This document shows positions 5,995 through 8,194 of a stretch of 8,194 nucleotides of DNA, in pieces (the stretch's first letter is position 1; each line of letters opens with the position of its first letter). Below the pieces are notes generated by a model that saw nothing but the letters and a program-made list of their open reading frames with translations, made no database searches and was not told the origin of the DNA. Source of the stretch: Rhodospirillales bacterium (GTDB lineage: Bacteria > Pseudomonadota > Alphaproteobacteria > Acetobacterales > Acetobacteraceae); contig JAGWOU010000063.1 of assembly GCA_028870815.1 (NCBI GenBank), forward strand, positions 1 to 8,194, in the 5' to 3' direction. The position numbers were made by a program, and so were the translations under genes.

Positions 5995-7404
5995 GTGGCG
6001 CGGCTTGTCTGGTTCCGCAACGACCTGCGGCTGGCCGATAACCCGGCCTTGCACGCGGCGGCGGAAAGCGGCGAGGATGTGCTGCTGCTCTACATTCTGG
6101 ATGAACGCGCCGGGGCGGCGAGCCGCTGGTGGCTGCATTATTCGCTATCGGCGCTGGGTGAGGACATCGCGGCGCGAGGCGGGCAGCTTGTTTTGCGCCG
6201 GGGAGAGCCGGTGGAGATCATCGCCGGGCTGGTGAGGGAGCACGGCATTACCGGCGTGCACGCGGCGCGGGCCTATGAGCCGTTCTGGCGCGAGACCGAC
6301 CGCAAGCTGGATGCGGCGCTGAAAAAGCTGGATTGCGGGCTGCACCGGCATCTTTCCACCTCGCTGTTTCCGCCGGAGCGCATAACCACCAAAACAGGTG
6401 GGCTGTACGGGGTATTCACACCGTTTTCAAAAGCCTGCCTGGAGGCTGGGGTGCCGGAAGACGCCCTGCCCGCGCCCAGGGCCTTGAAAAGCACAAGGGC
6501 GAAGAGCGATGCGCTGAAGGATTGGGGGCTGCTGCCCACCAAGCCGGATTGGGCGGGGGGCATGCGCGCCGAATGGACCCCCGGAGAAGCAGGCGCGCGG
6601 GCGCGTTTAGAGGCGTTTCTGGCCGGGCCGGTGAAGCATTATGCCACGGCGCGGGATGTGCCTGGCGTAGAGGGTACGTCCAGGCTCTCGCCCCACGCGC
6701 ATTTTGGCGAAATCTCGCCCCGCCATGTGTGGCACAAGGCAAATGCGGCGGGGAATGGCAAGGGAGTGGAAACCTTCCTGAAGGAGCTGCTCTGGCGGGA
6801 ATTCTCGATCAATCTGCTGTGGCAGCACCGGGATATTCGGGAAAAGCCGATCCGCGAGGAGTTTGGTGCGTTTGCCTGGAATGAACGCAAGGGGCATCTG
6901 GCGGCGTGGCAGAAGGGGCAAACGGGCATTCCCATTGTTGATGCTGGAATGCGGGAACTTTGGCAGACGGGCTGGATGCATAACCGGGTGCGGATGATCT
7001 GCGCCTCCTACCTCGTGAAACATCTACTGATACCATGGCAGAAAGGCGAAGCCTGGTTCTGGGACTGTCTGTGCGAGGCCGATGAGGCGGCGAATGGCGC
7101 TTCCTGGCAATGGGTGGCGGGGTGCGGCGCGGATGCCGCACCTTATTTCCGCGTGTTCAACCCCGTATTGCAGGGTAAAAAGTTCGATCCAGACGGCGCT
7201 TACGTGCGCCGCTATGTGCCGGAGTTGAAAAAACTGCCGGATGCGCATCTCCACGCGCCGTGGGAAGCGCCGGAAGAAATACTGAAAGCGGCCGGAATAA
7301 CGCTGGGCCAAGCCTACCCGCGCCCGCTGGTGCTGCCCGCCGTTGGCAGGCAGGCGGCGCTGGAAGCCTATGCAAATCTCAAAGGTGAGCAAAGCATCGA
7401 TTAG
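5995..7404 (+). CDS. phrB: Class I deoxyribodipyrimidine photolyase (cryptochrome/photolyase family)
   Basis: This 469-residue flavoprotein should split UV-induced cyclobutane pyrimidine dimers using light. The N-terminal antenna domain begins LVWFRNDLRLADNPAL at residues 4-19. The FAD-binding domain starts around 200, with GTSRLSPHAHFGE at 227-239 and WREF at 267-270. Aligning by eye to E. coli PhrB, the electron-transfer tryptophans W382, W359 and W306 correspond to W371, W348 and W295. The flavin-contacting N378 maps to N367, and the substrate-side residues E274, W277, R342 and W384 map to E264, W267, R331 and W373. The histidine usually two positions after REF is Asn273 here. The start is GTG at 5995, since no in-frame ATG exists nearby and the family sequence starts at once. 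It follows PdeM by 4 bp, so it is likely co-transcribed. No Shine-Dalgarno is clear. A CPD specificity is likely; the antenna cofactor cannot be read. Confidence 0.94.
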   Translation: MARLVWFRNDLRLADNPALHAAAESGEDVLLLYILDERAGAASRWWLHYSLSALGEDIAARGGQLVLRRGEPVEIIAGLVREHGITGVHAARAYEPFWRETDRKLDAALKKLDCGLHRHLSTSLFPPERITTKTGGLYGVFTPFSKACLEAGVPEDALPAPRALKSTRAKSDALKDWGLLPTKPDWAGGMRAEWTPGEAGARARLEAFLAGPVKHYATARDVPGVEGTSRLSPHAHFGEISPRHVWHKANAAGNGKGVETFLKELLWREFSINLLWQHRDIREKPIREEFGAFAWNERKGHLAAWQKGQTGIPIVDAGMRELWQTGWMHNRVRMICASYLVKHLLIPWQKGEAWFWDCLCEADEAANGASWQWVAGCGADAAPYFRVFNPVLQGKKFDPDGAYVRRYVPELKKLPDAHLHAPWEAPEEILKAAGITLGQAYPRPLVLPAVGRQAALEAYANLKGEQSID

Positions 7405-7455
7405 AACGCGCCGCTCTTGCCCCGGCATAGCCGCCAGCCCATCTTAAACATTGTA

Positions 7456-7497
7456 ATGAATACCAATATGCAAGCGAGCCCAGTTTGGCTCGCATGA
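7456..7497 (+). CDS. Possible 13-codon upstream ORF in the phosphatase leader
   Basis: ATG at 7456 opens a frame reading MNTNMQASPVWLA and stops at TGA 7495-7497. This TGA overlaps the start codon of the downstream phosphatase as ATGA, the same junction seen between the other coupled genes here. Translation through it would melt the hairpin at 7474-7493. A second in-frame ATG occurs at 7468. There is no Shine-Dalgarno before either ATG and the peptide is too short to judge by composition, so it may be chance. Confidence 0.25.
   Translation: MNTNMQASPVWLA
7474..7493 (+). promoter_or_regulatory. Perfect 7-bp hairpin directly before the phosphatase start codon
   Basis: The arms GCGAGCC (7474-7480) and GGCTCGC (7487-7493) are exact reverse complements around the 6-nt loop CAGTTT. 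The last base of the stem is adjacent to the ATG at 7494. Six of the seven pairs are G-C. There is no T-tract after it, so it is not a standard intrinsic terminator. In RNA it would cover the place where a ribosome binding site should be. Alternatively, in DNA it could be an operator. Confidence 0.5.
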
Positions 7498-8171
7498 TAC
7501 CTTCTGGGGTTGGCCTCCGCATCGTTGGCGATGTGCATGGCGACGCCAGGGCCTTCGCGGCGGCGGCCGCGACCGACAGATTCCTGATTCAGCTTGGCGA
7601 TCTGGTGGATGACGGGCCGGATACGCCGGGGGTGCTGCGCATCATGTTCCGGCTGCTGGACGAAAAGCGCGGGCTGTTCCTGCTCGGCAACCACGATTTC
7701 AAGCTGGCGCGGGCGCTGCGGGGCGACAAGGTGCGCGGCGAGCCAACCACGCGCACCCTGGCGATACTGCCGGACGAACTGCGCGAACGCACGCAAGCGG
7801 AGATTATGGCGGCTCCGGTTTGGATTGATGCGAGGCCGGTGTTTTTCGTGCATGGGGGCTTCCATCCCGCCATGCTGGAACAAGAGCCGGGGCCGTTCCC
7901 GCCCGGGCGGCCAGAAAACCCGCTATGGGCGCGCGCCCTTTACGGGCAAACAACCGGGCGCGTGCACGATACGGGCAAGCCCGAGCGGGTGCTGCGTTGG
8001 GTGGAGGAAATTCCAGAAGGCATGACCATCTATGTCGGGCATGACCAGCGCTCGGCCAATGGCCGACCTTATGTGCGCACGGGCCGCAAGGGCGGCAAGG
8101 CGATTTTCATGGATACAGGCGCCGGCAAAGGCGGACATCTTTCCTGGGTGGATATCGACCCCCTGCCCTGA
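7494..8171 (+). CDS. PPP-family metallophosphoesterase (bacterial Ser/Thr phosphatase or Ap4A-hydrolase-like)
   Basis: This 225-residue protein has the ordered motifs of the PPP phosphoesterase family: GDVHGD at 12-17, GDLVDDG at 35-41, GNHD at 65-68, HGG at 120-122 and GHDQ at 182-185. DTGAGKGGHLS follows at 207-217, resembling the DTG-GG-L end of PrpA/ApaH-like enzymes. These residues would bind two metals and hydrolyse a phosphomonoester or dinucleoside polyphosphate. The usual GDxVDRG arginine is Asp40 here. It is not closely related to PdeM: it has a PPP layout and no GHxHP motif. I chose ATG at 7494 over a TTG three codons upstream. It follows the photolyase by 89 bp with its own AT-rich leader, so it may not belong to the repair operon. 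The substrate cannot be told from sequence; protein phosphatase or Ap4A hydrolase are both possible. Confidence 0.88.
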   Translation: MIPSGVGLRIVGDVHGDARAFAAAAATDRFLIQLGDLVDDGPDTPGVLRIMFRLLDEKRGLFLLGNHDFKLARALRGDKVRGEPTTRTLAILPDELRERTQAEIMAAPVWIDARPVFFVHGGFHPAMLEQEPGPFPPGRPENPLWARALYGQTTGRVHDTGKPERVLRWVEEIPEGMTIYVGHDQRSANGRPYVRTGRKGGKAIFMDTGAGKGGHLSWVDIDPLP

Positions 8172-8194
8172 CCCGGTGCTTCAGCCTTGCAGAA

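Noticed and set aside
5343..6020. A 225-codon minus-strand open frame opposite PdeM
   Set aside because: It is antisense to a clearly functional phosphoesterase, has low-complexity Arg/Gln/Pro content and no motif.
7423..7433. Short hairpin CGGC-ATA-GCCG after the photolyase stop as a terminator
   Set aside because: It has only four base pairs, a 3-nt loop and no following T-run, so it is not a credible intrinsic terminator.
7485..7493. TTG start of the last phosphatase at 7485
   Set aside because: It lies inside the hairpin and has no ribosome binding site. The ATG at 7494 is a better start, nine residues before the first GDxHG-type strand.
8172..8194. A possible convergent gene end (minus-strand TGA at 8181-8183)
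   Set aside because: Only a few codons are visible before the window edge, so a stop codon here is expected by chance and nothing supports coding.

Overview
The window is GC-rich, densely coding DNA from a free-living proteobacterium. Gene content and style suggest an alphaproteobacterium, possibly Acetobacteraceae-like; this is an inference, and no taxonomic marker is present. Nearly all of it is a DNA-repair island built around the four-gene 'ligase-associated DNA damage response' set: ATP-dependent DNA ligase, metallo-beta-lactamase-fold exonuclease, Lhr-Core-type DEXH helicase and PdeM-type metallophosphoesterase. A class I photolyase is appended, followed by a PPP-type phosphatase.

Layout. 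Positions 1-104 hold the N-terminal end of an unrecognised minus-strand gene with a clear ribosome binding site and a possible -10 box. Positions 105-215 are a short non-coding gap. Positions 216-2785 are a two-gene minus-strand operon, exonuclease then ligase, joined by an ATGA stop/start overlap. Positions 2786-2829 are a 44-bp, relatively AT-rich divergent control region. It carries a 7/8 match to the alphaproteobacterial LexA (SOS) box flanked by inverted-repeat elements. Positions 2830-7404 are a plus-strand operon: helicase, PdeM phosphoesterase (ATGA overlap) and photolyase (GTG start, 4-bp gap). Positions 7405-7493 are an AT-rich leader with a perfect 7-bp hairpin touching the next start codon and a possible 13-codon upstream ORF. 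Positions 7494-8171 encode a PPP-family metallophosphatase. Only 23 bases remain after that.

How the genes fit together. By family knowledge, the helicase translocates on single-stranded DNA and unwinds duplexes, the exonuclease and the phosphoesterase process ends, and the ligase seals nicks. The photolyase reverses UV pyrimidine dimers directly using light. Co-directional packing of the photolyase behind the helicase and PdeM suggests these functions are expressed together, probably in response to DNA damage. The repair enzymes belong to known families. The less described parts are the compact shared control region, the photolyase addition, and the leader before the last gene. I found no RNA genes, mobile elements, CRISPR arrays or dispersed repeats.
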